Below are positions 31,341 through 42,327 of a DNA stretch of 48,500 bases, piece by piece (the first letter of the stretch is position 1; every line of letters starts with the position of its first letter). Made by a program: the position numbers and the translations under genes. This DNA is from Symbiodinium natans. Its lineage: Eukaryota; Sar; Dinophyceae; Suessiales; Symbiodiniaceae. The notes below the pieces were generated by a model. It saw only the letters and a list, made by a program, of their open reading frames with translations. It was not told the DNA's origin and ran no database searches. The stretch lies in the NCBI GenBank assembly GCA_905221605.1, contig CAJNDS010000282.1, positions 1 to 48,500 on the forward strand, in the 5' to 3' direction.

Positions 31341-32283
31341 TAGCCGAAGGCCCGTGTTTAAAAAAACAAATGTCCAAAAAATCTGTGGTTCGCTTCACAC
31401 GGACGATCGCAACTGATGCAAGCAATGACACGGTATGACTTCGGTGTCTGGGCCTTAAAGCTTCTCGGCTTCAGCTGTCAATCATGACACTAAGCGCTCA
31501 TGCGCATGCTATGCAGTGACCGATCTTTGCCAAAAATGCAGTCCCAAACCCCACAAGGGCCCATCCCAAACGTCGGGTGGCTGCTTATAGCAAAGCATAC
31601 TAAACCCTAAACCCCTAAACCCCTAAACCCCTAAACCCCTAAACCCCTAAACCCCTAAACCCTAAACCATATAGCAGTACCCAGTAAACCCGAACCTACG
31701 CCGTCCAAAGGCATGCTCTGGAGACATATCCGCAAAGTTGCAGTTTTTAAAGGTTCAGTTGCATGCCACGTTCCCGAAAGCGCCCTAAACCCTAAGCCCT
31801 AAACCCTAAACCCTAAACCCTACACCCTAAACCCTAAACCCTGTTTTTCGTAAAGTTGCTACCTTTTTCTTGGCAACTTTGGCTCTTCAGGTAGGGTTGA
31901 GGGAGTTTCGGAGATTCAGGCAGGGTTTACCTCTTCCTTGGTGAAGAGGGAATGACGGAATGACGGTACGGGGTATTCTTGTACCGGCGATTTCATCATT
32001 TAATGCATTGCATACTTAACCCTTGAACCCTTGCATAAACCCCTGAACCACTAAGCCCCATAGTCCCTAAACTCGGAAATCCCTAACCCGTAAACCCTGA
32101 AGTGTGAACCTAAACCCCAAATCCAAGCCCCAAAACCCCAAACATTCAACCGCAACATTAAACTTAGGGGGCCTAGGGGTTTCACAGTAAACTCAGGGAC
32201 TTATGGGGGTTTGGCCCCCCGGGCCTTGACGTTTTCGCCTGCCGCGACCCTGCCGCTGCCCTTCCAGGAGGGTTGACGGTCTA
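31341..32283. other. unique DNA and sparse repeat, no gene seen
   Basis: 31341-31600 is repeat-free and could be upstream sequence of the candidate start at 31337. The rest mixes short CCCTAAA arrays with islands open on both strands. Confidence 0.3.
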
Positions 32284-32385
32284 GGGTCTGGTTTAGGGTT
32301 TAGGGTTTAGGGTTTAGGGTTTAGGGTTTAGGGTTTAGGGTTTAGGGTTTAGGGTTTAGGGTTTAGGGTTTAGGGTTTAGGGCTC
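32284..32385 (+). repeat. TTTAGGG array
   Basis: About 14 nearly perfect units. Confidence 0.93.
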
Positions 32386-32919
32386 AGGGAACACTCATGC
32401 TCCCAAACACGCTTACCCTGAGCCCACGACCTAAACATAAACGGAGGACCCTGTTAAAAGCCCTCCGACGTCCGAAGCCAAATTTCCAAGCAAATCACCA
32501 TCACCAACCCCCTATGCACCCCAGCTCTAGAAGCCCAAACCCTAAACCCCAAACCGTAAACTGGTTCTCCAACAAGCAAAAAAAGAACGCCCTGAGCCCT
32601 CAGCAGCTCCAGCAATTCAAGCCCGCAAGCCTAAACCAAAAACCGAAACCCTTAAAAACTCTAGAAGCCCGGTTTAGGGTTCAGGGATTGGGCTTTGGGG
32701 TTTAGGGTTCTGAACTGATTTATCTCTGCACCCTAAACCCTAAACCCTAAACCCTAAACCCTAAACCCTAAACCCTAAACCCTAAACCCTAAACCCTAAA
32801 CCCTAAACCCTAAACCCGAACCCTAAACCCTAAACCCTAAGGCCGGCCTCCGCCTCACTGGCGGGCTGCTCCGCCGTCACGGAGCCCAAGGCTGCGCCTA
32901 AGATATTTAGTATAGGGTT

Positions 32920-33090
32920 TCGGGTTTCGGGTTTGGGGTTTGGGGTTTGGGGTTTGGGGTTTCGGGTTTAGGGTTTGGGGTTTGGGGTTTGGGGTTTGGG
33001 GTTTAGGGTTTAGGGTTTAGGGTTTGGGGTTTGGGGTTTGGGGTTTGGGGTTTGGGGTTTGGGGTTTGGGGTTTGGGGTTTGGGGTTTGA
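32920..33090 (+). repeat. TTTGGGG variant array
   Basis: Mostly TTTGGGG with interspersed TTTAGGG and TTTCGGG units; a homogenised variant block like the CTAAACAG and CCCTATAA blocks elsewhere. Confidence 0.9.
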
Positions 33091-33504
33091 GGTTTGTTTT
33101 TAGTACACCTGTGTAGGGATCATAAGCAGATAGGATTTGGATACTAGGGCTCCTCAGGCCTTAGGGCTGATAGGGTCTGGAGTTTAGGGCTGGGGGTTTG
33201 AAGGGCTTTAGATCCAAAAAACAGCGTTCCGGAATTAGGGTTTAGGGTTTAGGGTTTAGGTGTGGGGGTTGGGAGCAAAGACCGTAGGATCCTATCCTGG
33301 AACCGCGAACGTGAAGGGTCGAACCGTCTTGGTTGGGGTTTCGCGGCTAGGGCACCCCCAAAAAATGAACCACCGCTTGGAGGACTATACCCTAACCCTA
33401 TGTAATCCCTAAACCTTAAACCCCAAGCATAAACCCTCAACCCTAAAGCCTAAACGCTTGTAAATCAAAAACCTTCAGCCCGAAAGCCTAGATCCTAAAC
33501 CGAC

Positions 33505-33646
33505 CCAGAAACGGGTGCCCTGTTTGGTTTAAAGAGGCCCATATAAGGCAACCTAGACCTCCCCAAAAAAGGAGTAAGGGCGTACTAAACCCCAAGCCCT
33601 AAACCCTAAACCCTGAGCAAGGGAACAAGGGCCTACTCTTGCCGTA
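33505..33646 (-). mobile_element. family I introner-like element with telomere-like insert
   Basis: Contains GGGTGCCCTGTTTGGTTTAAAG and GGAGTAAGGGCGTACT, the family I core. CCCTAAA units then separate it from its GGGAACAAGGGCCTACT end. On the minus strand it is preceded by an island after GGTTGCAG (about 33672-33640) that may be an exon. Confidence 0.55.
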
Positions 33647-33779
33647 GCAAACCTCCGAGGCTACTTGAAGGCTCCTGCAACCGAAAAGAAATGTTTGGGT
33701 TATAGGGTTGAGGGTTTAGGGTTTTGGGTCACACATCCTTAAGAAACCCTAAATGGGGGGGGGGGGGGGGGTTCCGAAA

Positions 33780-33855
33780 CTCGGGGTGCGAAATTGGGGT
33801 CCTTACTATAAGGGAATCCTACTATTTGGGGGTCTATATTGGGGTACGAGAAAGT
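33780..33855 (-). mobile_element. family IV element (AATAGTAGGATTCCC type)
   Basis: On the minus strand it reads GTACCCC...AATAGTAGGATTCCCTTATAGTAAGGACCCC; related to 25835-25905, 35588-35665, 36050-36140 and 45300-45370. Several copies start with GT beside an open island, consistent with use as introns. Confidence 0.6.
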
Positions 33856-33897
33856 CCTCATAGATAAGCTTCTGCATTCGGCGATGATCGTCCCACC

Positions 33898-34004
33898 AGC
33901 GTGCGAACATATCGCTTTGTGAAGCACCCTTGGAAAGCTTCACTGTCTAAAGAGCAGAGGGGAAAACCACGTTTGGGAGAAGCGTGCGAACATATCGCTT
34001 TGTG
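33898..34004. repeat. 24-bp direct repeat pair
   Basis: 33898-33921 and 33981-34004 are identical (AGCGTGCGAACATATCGCTT plus TGTG). The 59 bp between is unique. The flanking island is open on both strands. Confidence 0.85.
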
Positions 34005-34499
34005 CTGTCACAGTGTCAGGCACATTACCTAGAGCGTCGTCGAAGCCATCAAGAGGGCCTCAAGGACACCAACCCTATGACCCTACAACCCTGGGATTTT
34101 AAAACGTTTTATAACCCTAGAACCCTACAACCATATAACCCTGTAGCCCGGTGACCCTATAACATTTCAACCCCAAAATTCTACAACCTAAAGCCTTAAA
34201 CCATAAACCCTACAACCCAAAGCCCAAAGCCTAAAACCCTACAACCTTGTGACCCTGCAACCCCAAAATCCTAGAACCCAAAGCCCCGAACCCCAAACCC
34301 TAAACCTGGATAGGAGCCAGACTCATCGTGATGTACCCTTTCTCGAGACCTGCTGAAGGTTGAGAAGTTGCTTTCTGCTGCGGCTGAAAGGGCTAAGAAG
34401 GGCTTGCAAGGGTTTAGGTTTCAGGATTAGGGACAAGGGTTTAGGGTTTGGGGTGTAGGGTTTAGGGCCGAGTTTAGGGTTTAGGGTCCTTGGCCTAGC

Positions 34500-35240
34500 T
34501 TAGTAGAGTTCTGCCAAGGAAAGGTCTGTGAAGGTTGATAATTTCTATGATATCTCGTTGGACTTCAAAGAATCTCCTCGTGGTTTAGGGAGCAAGGCTT
34601 CGGCCATTTAAAGGATAGGCGCCGTCTTTAGAGCATCTTATAACTGAATCCCCTAAACCCTAAACCCCCTAAACCCCCTAAACCCCCTAAACACCCTAAA
34701 CCCCTAAACCCTAAACCCTAAACCCTAAACCCTAAACCCTTTAAACTGTAGGGCACTGCCCTGACCTCTGAGGGGTCTTTCCTGCAACAGGCTCCATTTC
34801 ATAAGATGGCGAAACCGAATATCCTTAGGCTGCCACTGCCAGTCCGACCGACTATGGGGGGTGTAGGGTTTAGGGTTTAGGGTTTAGGGAAACCCTTAAG
34901 CCCTGAAGCCCAAAATCCTAAGTCCCCAGACCTTAAGCTCTGAAATCTAGACAGCCCCAGAACGGAAAGCCCTCAAGCCTAAAAACCCAAATCCGCGAAA
35001 AAGACACTTTAACGCCCTCACACCCGAAAGCCCTCCGGAGAAACTGAGAAGGGAGGGTCCTAATCCCTGCTGGTCCCCCCCCCCCCCACCCCCCACCCGC
35101 AGTAGAAAAAAAAACCAAACCCCCAAAGGTTTTTAGTAAGGGATTAAAGCCTAAGCTCTACGCCACCGCAATGCAGAGATGAGCGGAGGCCTCTACCTGA
35201 AAGGCTGCTACCCACTGGAAATTCTGGAACCCTCAACCCT
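34500..35240. other. unassigned islands
   Basis: Plus-strand candidates are 34524-34600 (KVDNFYDISLDFKESPRG), 34792-34860 after TGCAACAG (APFHKMAKPNILRLPLPVRP) and 35181-35232 after AATGCAG. No domain is recognised and phases are untested. Confidence 0.22.
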
Positions 35241-35383
35241 AAACCCTAAGCCCTAAGCCCTAAGCCCTAAGCCCTAAGCCCTAAGCCCTAAACCGTAAAC
35301 CGTAAACCGTAAACCGTAAACCCTAAACCCTAAACCCTAAACCCTACCCCCTGAGCCCGAAGCAACTTCCTCAGCCTACTCGC

Positions 35384-35423
35384 CTCGTCGACTCATCTCC
35401 GCCAGAAGGTAATCCACCCACTC
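35384..35423 (-). CDS. PPR-like exon
   Basis: A 40-nt minus-strand exon after ACGCAG, ending before a GC donor. It reads EWVDYLLAEMSRRG, which matches the second helix and turn of a pentatricopeptide repeat (LLAEMSRRG is typical). It could belong to the same minus-strand PPR gene as the exons at 43824-48215, or to the Smr gene downstream. A single short motif, so moderate confidence only. Confidence 0.45.
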
Positions 35424-35587
35424 CTGCGTTTCGGGTTTGGGGTTTAGGGTTTAGGGTTTAGGGTTTAGGGTTTAGGGTTTAGGGTTTAGGGTTTAGGGTT
35501 TAGTTTTGCTTCGGGCTTCGGGTTTAGGGTTGCGGGATTGAGGGGTTGCTGACGCAGTCTACTCAGATGTAGATTTCCGCCCAAAAG

Positions 35588-35665
35588 CAGACCCAGTAGT
35601 AGGATTCCCTTATGATAAGGACCCAAATAAGGCACCCCCTAATTTCGGAAACCCCCAGGGAACCA
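35588..35665 (+). mobile_element. family IV element
   Basis: Begins GTAGTAGGATTCCCTTATG and ends TTTCGGAAACCCCCAG. If spliced as GT...AG it would join two plus-strand open islands in frame, but the same DNA is also open on the minus strand. Confidence 0.6.
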
Positions 35666-36049
35666 GGAACATCAAACCTTCAGAAACTCTGTAGGGCTGA
35701 AGGCACAGTCGCCAAGGATCCCTGACAGTCCGGGACCTTAGGGTACAGCTTCGGTGTAGCACGATGCTGATCCAGCTCTGGGCGACATCAGAGAATGCTG
35801 CTGCCTCTACTTCAAAGTCAAAGTCGAAGTACCGGCTGAACCCTAAACCCTAAACCCTAAACCCTAAACCCTAAACCCTAAACCCTAAACCCTAAACCCT
35901 AAACCCTAAACCCTGAACCCTGAACCCTGAACCCTGAACCCTAAACCCTAAAATGCTAAGCTATACTTCCTCCCTCTAACCCGACACCCCAAACCAAGTC
36001 CTTGCTTTAAATCCATAGGCTTCCTTTCGGGTTTGAGGGTTTAGGGCAC

Positions 36050-36140
36050 CTTCTTGGGGTCCTTATTATAAGGGGATCCTACTATTTTGTGATCTATATC
36101 TGGGTCCCCTATTTTCGTAAACCCCCCCCCCCCCCCCCCC
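36050..36140 (-). mobile_element. family IV element with 20-bp poly-C
   Basis: Reverse orientation copy: GGGGTCCTTATTATAAGGG, then TATTTTCGTAAACCC running into about 20 C. The homopolymer length differs strongly between copies of the family. Confidence 0.6.
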
Positions 36141-37469
36141 CATGTGGGCAAGGAGCTCATACCCCAGCACGTTGAAGTTCAACAAGAAACGAAGTTTAGG
36201 GTTTAGGGTTTAGGGTTTGGGGTTTGGGGTTTAGGGTTTAGGGTTCACAGATTTTCGACGAAGCCCTCAACCCCCCAAGAGCTAACTACGCCCTGCACGC
36301 CAAACCCAACAGTTTAAACACGAAACGCTTGAAGACATGAAATTCCCTGAGCTTTTGACCCAACTTCCGTGTTAGTACTTGCAGGTACCTACTGTCGTTA
36401 TTCTATCAATGTTCTGTACCACGCAATAAACCGAAACCGTTTAACTTAAGTACTCAAGAAAGCCGGGGTCTAGGTGAAAGCCTAAACGCGCCAAATACCT
36501 CACAAGATATCCTGGATGCGCCCAAGCTCCCGATGACCTCAACCTCAAAAACCCAAAGCCTAACTAAACCCCAAACCCCTGAACCCTAAACCCTGAATCC
36601 TAAACCCTAAACCCTAAACCCTAAACCCTAAACCCTAAACCCTAAACCCTGAATCCTAAACCCAAAACCCCTAAGTTCCCCGGATACCACCTGCTGCGCG
36701 CACTTCTTGCAGACGCTGACCTAAGGCCATGACCCCAACAGATGGGCTGACAGGTTTAGGGTTAGGGTTTAGGGGTTTGATCCCTCCCGCTTCTCTCTCT
36801 AGACCTTGACCTGCGCAAGCCCTAAGACCTTTGAAGCCTAAATCTCCTCAACGTAGGACAGGAACAGGGCAGCCCTTATTTGTAGGCTCGAGTCGCACTC
36901 ACTAGCAGCACCTATAAACCATAAACCCTAAACCCTAAACCCTAAACCCTAAACCCTAAACCCTAAACCCTAAACCCTAAACCCTAAACCCTAAACCCTA
37001 AACCCTAAACCCTAATCCCTTCCCTAAACCCTAATCCCTTCCCCCTTTTATTAAATGAAACCCTAATGATAAAAACACTTTCCGGAAAATCCTGCCGAAA
37101 CCAACCCCGCCTTTAAAACCCTATGCCGAATTGGGGGGGGGGGGGGTTCAGGCCGCCTCCAATAAACCCCTCAACACGAATAAAACCCTCCGGGGGTTTA
37201 ATTAGGGTTGGAGGTCTAGGGTTAAGGGTTTGGGGCGTATTGCGACATTTCGACAAAAACCCTCCCCTAATTACAAAACAGTTTTCGAATTTTTAAAGGG
37301 GGGGCCCCCCCGTTTAATATTAGGGGGAAGGGATTAAACCCTAAACCCTAAACCCTAAACCCCACCTAGAAACCCTACAGTAAACTCCAGAAAGTTGGAA
37401 CATGGTCTAAGGATGATTAGAGCTGGGATTCCCTTTGGATACCTTTTGGGGTATGGGGATAAGGATGTT
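36141..37469. other. arrays and unassigned islands
   Basis: Islands at 36246-36343 (plus, reads QIFDEALNPPRANYALHA), 36690-36760 and 36770-36910 are open, the last two on both strands. A perfect CCCTAAA array lies at 36915-37015. I recognise no gene. Confidence 0.22.
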
Positions 37470-37710
37470 CCACCCTAAACCCTAAACCCTAAACCCTAAA
37501 CCCTAAACCCTAAACCCTAAACCCTAAACCCTAAACCCTAAACCCTAAACCCTAAACCCCAAACCCCAAACCCTAAACTAAACCCGCCTAAACCCTAAAC
37601 CCTAAACCCTAAACCCTAAACCCTAAACCCAACCCGCCTAAACCCTAAACCCTAAACCCTAAACCCTAAACCCCAAACCCTAAACCCTAAACTAAACCCG
37701 CCTAAACCCT
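37470..37710 (-). repeat. CCCTAAA array with higher-order CCCGCCTAAACCC unit
   Basis: The interruption AACCCGCCTAAACCC (first and third copies preceded by CTA) occurs three times at about 60-bp spacing, so blocks of array plus interruption were duplicated together. Confidence 0.85.
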
Positions 37711-37836
37711 AAACCGTTCCAGCTCTTGGGAGTTTGCTCTAACTCCATGAGACGGGAATAAGAGGCCGCCTTGAAAAATAGGGGTTTAGGGTTTAGGGTT
37801 TAGGGTTTAGGGTTTAGGGCATAGGGTTTAGGGTGT

Positions 37837-38031
37837 TCAGTAGGTATTGGGAACCACTCCTAAGTCTATTCTGTAACCACAAGGAGGCATGGGATAGACA
37901 TAATTACGATCCTTACATTCAGGATGGAGGATGTGCTTTCCTCCAAAGCTGGTCTTGAACAGTGCTCCTGTCACCTCCGGGGACAGCATGGCAGCAAGAG
38001 CGGAGACGGAAGCTTGCACCTGCTGTCCGTT
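37837..38031 (-). pseudogene. in-frame degenerate tail of the RCC1-like gene
   Basis: Directly after the TAG stop the same frame continues for 64 codons (NGQQVQASVSALAAML...). The first part still matches the repeat consensus (QNVQQVQAS.SAFAAIL), and then the match is lost. The TAG replaces the CAG or AAG found at the same place in the other repeats. Either the gene was truncated by this nonsense change or the stop is read through. Confidence 0.7.
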
Positions 38032-39483
38032 CTAGAGCTGATCTTGTACGGCACGGCTGTCGCCTCCGTATTGAGCATCACCCCAAGTCACCACAGATCC
38101 ATCAGTCCGGATCGCTGCAAACGCCCGATCAGAAGCTTGCAACTGCTGTACGTTCTGGAGCTGAGCTTGTACGGCACTGCTGTCGCCACCACAGCCACCG
38201 TGGCCCCAGGTCACCACAGATCCATCAGCCAGGATCGCAGCAAACGCCCTTGAAGAAGCTTGCAGCTGCTGCACGTTCTGGAGCTGAGCTTGTGCGGAAC
38301 TGCTGTCGCCTCCGCATTGAGCATTGCCCCAAGTCACCACAGATCCATCAGCCCGGATCGCAGCAAACGCCGTTTCAGAAACTTGCACCTGCTGCACGTT
38401 CTGGAGCTGAGCTTGTACGGCACTGCTGTCGCCACCACAGCCACTGTGGCCCCAGGTCACCACAGATCCATCAGCCAGGATCGCAGCAAACGCCCTTGAA
38501 GAAGCTTGCACCTGCTGCGCGTTCTGGAGCTGAGCTTGTACGGCACTGCTGTCGCCACCAAAGCCAGCATGACCCCAGGTCACCACAGATCCATCAGCCC
38601 GGATCGCAGCAAACGCATTATCAGAAGCTTGCACCTGCTGTACGTTCTGGAGCTGAGCTCGTACGGCACTGCTGTCGCCACCAGAGTCACCATGGCCCCA
38701 GGTCACCACATATCCATCAGTCCGGATCGCTGCAAACGCCCGTTCAGAAGCTTGCACCTGCTGCACGTTCTTGAGCTGCTCTTGTACGGCACTGCTGTCA
38801 CCGCCAACGGCACCATGGCCCCAAGTCACCACAGATCCATCAGCCCGGATCGCAGCAAATGCCGAGGAAGACGCTTGCACCTGCTGCACGTTCTTGAGCT
38901 GATCTTGTACGGCACTGCTGTCGCCTCCGTATTGAGCATTGCCCCAAGTCACCACAAATCCATCAGCCCGTATCGCAGCAAACGCCCGATCAGAAGCTTG
39001 CACCTGCTGCACGTTCTGGAGCTGAGCTTGTACGGCACTGCTGTCGTCACCATAGCCACCATGGCCCCAAGTCACCACAGATCCATCAGCCCGGATCGCA
39101 GCAAACGCCGCATTAGAAGCTTGCACCTGGTGCACGTTCTGGAGCTGAGCTTGTGCGGAACTGCTGTCGCCGCCACAGGTGGCATAACCCCAGGTCACCA
39201 CACATCCATCACCCAGTAGAGCAGTAAATGCAGATGCTCTTTTCCGACGGGACGCAAGGCAAACCTGTCCGACGTGCAGCGTCAGCACGTCGTGGTCTTG
39301 TAAACACGCTCGCTTGACTGCACCTCCGGCCAGAGGATCTCCAGAGGTTGTCAGCAGCCTTCCCTTGCCAACTCTTAGAGCGCCCTCGGCCCTTTGACAC
39401 AAGCTGGTGACAGACTCTTCTGGCTCCGCTGCCAAAGTGATGCTCGCGCCACTCAGGAGGTGCACATGGACTGAAATCGACAT
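38032..39483 (-). CDS. RCC1-like repeat protein with ubiquitin-like N-terminus
   Basis: A 483-codon intronless frame. Residues about 1-75 (MSISVHVHLLSG...DVLTLHV) resemble a ubiquitin-like fold. From about residue 84 there are ten copies of a 39-residue unit with consensus AFAAIRADGSVVTWG, then GGDSSAVQAQLQNVQQVQAS. SVVTWG is the mark of RCC1/HERC-type beta-propeller blades. The array is also a 117-bp tandem repeat at DNA level (about 38030-39190). Proteins of this plan are abundant in Symbiodiniaceae and are usually annotated as HERC-like; the function is unknown, and a protein-interaction role is inferred. Absence of introns, in a region where other genes are heavily split, suggests retroposition or recent spread. 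The last blade is cut by an in-frame TAG. Confidence 0.9.
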   Translation of the reverse strand: MSISVHVHLLSGASITLAAEPEESVTSLCQRAEGALRVGKGRLLTTSGDPLAGGAVKRACLQDHDVLTLHVGQVCLASRRKRASAFTALLGDGCVVTWGYATCGGDSSSAQAQLQNVHQVQASNAAFAAIRADGSVVTWGHGGYGDDSSAVQAQLQNVQQVQASDRAFAAIRADGFVVTWGNAQYGGDSSAVQDQLKNVQQVQASSSAFAAIRADGSVVTWGHGAVGGDSSAVQEQLKNVQQVQASERAFAAIRTDGYVVTWGHGDSGGDSSAVRAQLQNVQQVQASDNAFAAIRADGSVVTWGHAGFGGDSSAVQAQLQNAQQVQASSRAFAAILADGSVVTWGHSGCGGDSSAVQAQLQNVQQVQVSETAFAAIRADGSVVTWGNAQCGGDSSSAQAQLQNVQQLQASSRAFAAILADGSVVTWGHGGCGGDSSAVQAQLQNVQQLQASDRAFAAIRTDGSVVTWGDAQYGGDSRAVQDQL

Positions 39484-40513
39484 GACGCCGCCTCAAGCGC
39501 CTGCTGGCCCGCGCCTGGATGCTCAGAAGCCAGAAGCGTTCTCTTTACACCTCTCCCCAGCATAAGAACCCTGCGAGTGACATGCATGAACATTCTCGAC
39601 ACCCTAAACCCTGGACCCTGGACCCTGGACCCTAGACCCTAGACCCTAGACCCTAAACCCTAAACCCTAAACCCTAAACCCTAAACCCTAAACCACAACA
39701 GGCGCTTGAAAAGCCAGCGCTGTGAAACCAAAACCAAGATCTTTCGCTGCGGGCCGGTGGGAGCCGACACACGAACCAGCAAAAGCCACTGTGCTGGGTA
39801 TATAAGGGGTTTATAAGGGTACAAAAGGTGTATATAAGGGGTATTTAGGGTTTAGGGTTGAGGGTTTAGGGGTATCTAATGGGGCAAGGAACCTTTGTAA
39901 GCCTAACCACGCTACACCCCAAACCCTAAACCCAATAATTCCTTAACCCCCAAACCCTGAACCCTAACCCTAAACCCTAAACCCTAAAACCGAAACCCTA
40001 AACCCTAAACCCATCTTCTCCGAGGTTACCTGAGGAACCTAGCCAGGGCTCCTGGACATCTCGAGGGCAGATTGTCGGTTAGGGCTCGGCTCGGGGCTTA
40101 CAGTGTCTATATCGCTTGTATAGGGCTTAAAGTAGGTTTTGGGGTTTAGGGTTTAGGGTTTAGGGTTCGGCAGAGCCTCAAGTGAGGAATTGCTCAATGC
40201 TCGTAGGAAGAAGCCGTGCCAAGCACACGCCATGTGATAATTGGTGGTTTTGCCTGCCGGTTCTTCTAAGGGGTGACATGGTCCCCTCGTATTGGCCCTT
40301 AAACGGGTGAGTACCCATTGTGTATCTTGGGATGTACCCCCTCTGAAAGCAGTCCTTAATAGCCTCATATACCCCGTATATACCCATTACATACCCGTTA
40401 GATACCCCTTAGATAACCCTTTGTACCCCTTATAAACCTGGGCAATCGAAATAAGGAATCTACTTGGCTAAACCCTAAACCCTAAACCCTAAACCTTAAA
40501 CCCTAACCCTCAG
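39484..40513. other. upstream region of the RCC1-like gene and arrays
   Basis: No AG lies directly before the RCC1-like ATG and I see no relict spliced-leader sequence upstream. CCCTGGA/CCCTAGA variants occur at 39601-39650. An island at 40170-40300 is open on both strands and is unassigned. Confidence 0.35.
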
Positions 40514-40613
40514 GCCACGTTGCCGCCCCAAACTGCAAGCAACATATTTGGCGCACCTATATCTACAAAGCAGGCCAACATTTGGGTCCACCACCCTGTC
40601 TTGCAAAATGGAG
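40514..40613 (+). CDS. candidate plus-strand exon, unknown protein
   Basis: A 100-nt open stretch between CCCTCAG and GAGGTAAGC, the most canonical donor in the window. It reads ATLPPQTASNIFGAPISTKQ and onward without stop. No family is recognised. The next plus-strand island (40992-41066) does not join in phase, so the gene structure is unknown. Confidence 0.28.
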
Positions 40614-41449
40614 GTAAGCTGTAAGGCCTGAATACTAAACCCTACACCCAAAAATAACCGAAACCCTAGACCTTCAATTCTTATGTGTATATATATATAA
40701 ACATTGCTTGAATATATAGATACAAGGTGTGGTCCGGGGGTGGGTGGGGGAGGGGGGGTTGACCAAATATGTGTGTATATATATGTGTATGTATCTGTAC
40801 AATGCGCACACGTGGCTGTTTTCGAACCCTAAACCCAAAACCCTAAATTTTGAAACCCTACACCCTAAACTGAAACCCTAAACTCTAAACCCTATGTAAA
40901 CCCTAAACCCTAAACCCGAAACCCTAAACCCAAAACCCCAAAAAACCCTAAACCCTAAAGGGTGTAGGGATCCCCCTGGGTGGCAAGCCAGGCTGTTGAA
41001 GATCACGTCGTTCGCCGGAACACCCTGGCAAGACGCGTTTTCGGGGGCGACGTTGCTTGGTTTACTGTTAGGGGGGTTTGGGGGTTGGGGGGTTAGGGGT
41101 TGGGGGTTAGGGGTTTAGGGTTTAGGGATCAGGGTTCAGGGTTCAGGGTCTAGGTGTAGGGTTTAGGGTTTAGGGTTCAGGGTCTAGGTTAGGGTTCAGG
41201 GTTTAGGGTTTAGGTGGAATTCGGGTCTACGAGTGAATTAGGCTTACGCGCCTTGGCTCATGCTTTTGGGGACCAGGGTTGATATCGAACCCTGCCGTGG
41301 TCTTCCAAGAATTGCTTCGCTGCGCGGTTCCGCGAGATCGTCTCGCGAGGTAGTGAGATCTTGATTGCGCGATGTGGGGCTTCCGAAATTAGGGGTACCT
41401 AATTGGGGACCTTAACAAAAGGGACTCCTAAAAATTAGGGATCCCTTAC

Positions 41450-41665
41450 TTTTGCAAACTCCCGTGTCATGAGCCGCGTTGGCGGTCCAAAGCGTCCTCG
41501 ACGAAACAATGCTTGTGCCTTGAGCGGTTCGGTCGCTACTCGCGGACGGCTTTGAATGCTCAAAAGTGGATGACTATGCGGCTGGTACGGCTTTAGAGCT
41601 TTTTGAGGGCTGAAGCCCTCGGAGGTGTTGGTTTCACCCAGCGCAAGAAAATGCAAGAACTTGAC
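41450..41665 (-). CDS. candidate minus-strand exon, unknown protein
   Basis: A 72-codon open stretch between CACACTCAG and a GTAAGG donor, in phase at both ends. It contains LKAQALFRRGRFG, which faintly recalls a TPR helix, but I cannot assign it. The intron that follows starts directly with a family IV-like element (41385-41449). Plus-strand frames also exist here. Confidence 0.35.
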
Positions 41666-41929
41666 CTGAGTGTGACAGGGATGGAATGAAGGTTTCGGGT
41701 TTAGGGTTGGGTTTAGGGTTTAGGGTTTAGGGTTCAGGGTTTAGGGTTTAGGGTTTAGGGTGGGCATCCGAGATGCTTTGGAGAAGCATGGAGAAACCAC
41801 ATGGCTATGTTGCTGCACGCGTTCTGCGGACGGAGTCTTGGGCATGCCACATGAGCTTGCGAACGAAGAGGTGATGTCTTCTCCAAGGATGGGAGGCCAG
41901 TTCAGAAGGTTTTTATAAAAACCGTGTAA

Positions 41930-41961
41930 AGAGGGTTTAAAAAAAAAAAAAAACCCTCTTG
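41930..41961. repeat. short hairpin with poly-A loop
   Basis: AAGAGGGTTT, about 14 A, then AAACCCTCTT forms a perfect stem. It follows a long plus-strand open island (41764-41920) of unknown identity. Confidence 0.7.
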
Positions 41962-42327
41962 TCTTCGACAGTTTTCGGGAATTCTAGAAGCATCGACATC
42001 TTTCTGATTCATTCAACTTCACTCCAAAAAAATCAAACTCATTCCAAAACACTTGTGGAATCGTTCGAAAAACAAAAGAAGGGCAGACAGGTCCATTGGG
42101 CCCAAAAAAGGGGTACCCCTTTTAGCCCCTAAATCGAATAGACTGCCCTGAAAGGGACCCCCGAAAAGGGTACCCCCTATTTGTGGAAACCGGAAACCTC
42201 CCATTTGGGCTGTAAACCTTCTGACTTGACGGACATGCCCTGCACCTAGTTTAGGGTTTAGGATATAGTATAGGGTTTAGGGTTTGGGGTGTCCTACTAA
42301 GCTGACCCCCCCCCCCCGCCCCCCAAC

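Noticed and set aside
37924-39219. Several plus-strand frames opposite the RCC1-like gene
   Set aside because: They mirror the 117-bp repeat of the minus-strand gene and show repetitive low-information protein.
41280-41350. Possible tRNA because of GGGTTCGATATCAACCC
   Set aside because: The loop is ten bases and no acceptor stem or anticodon arm forms.
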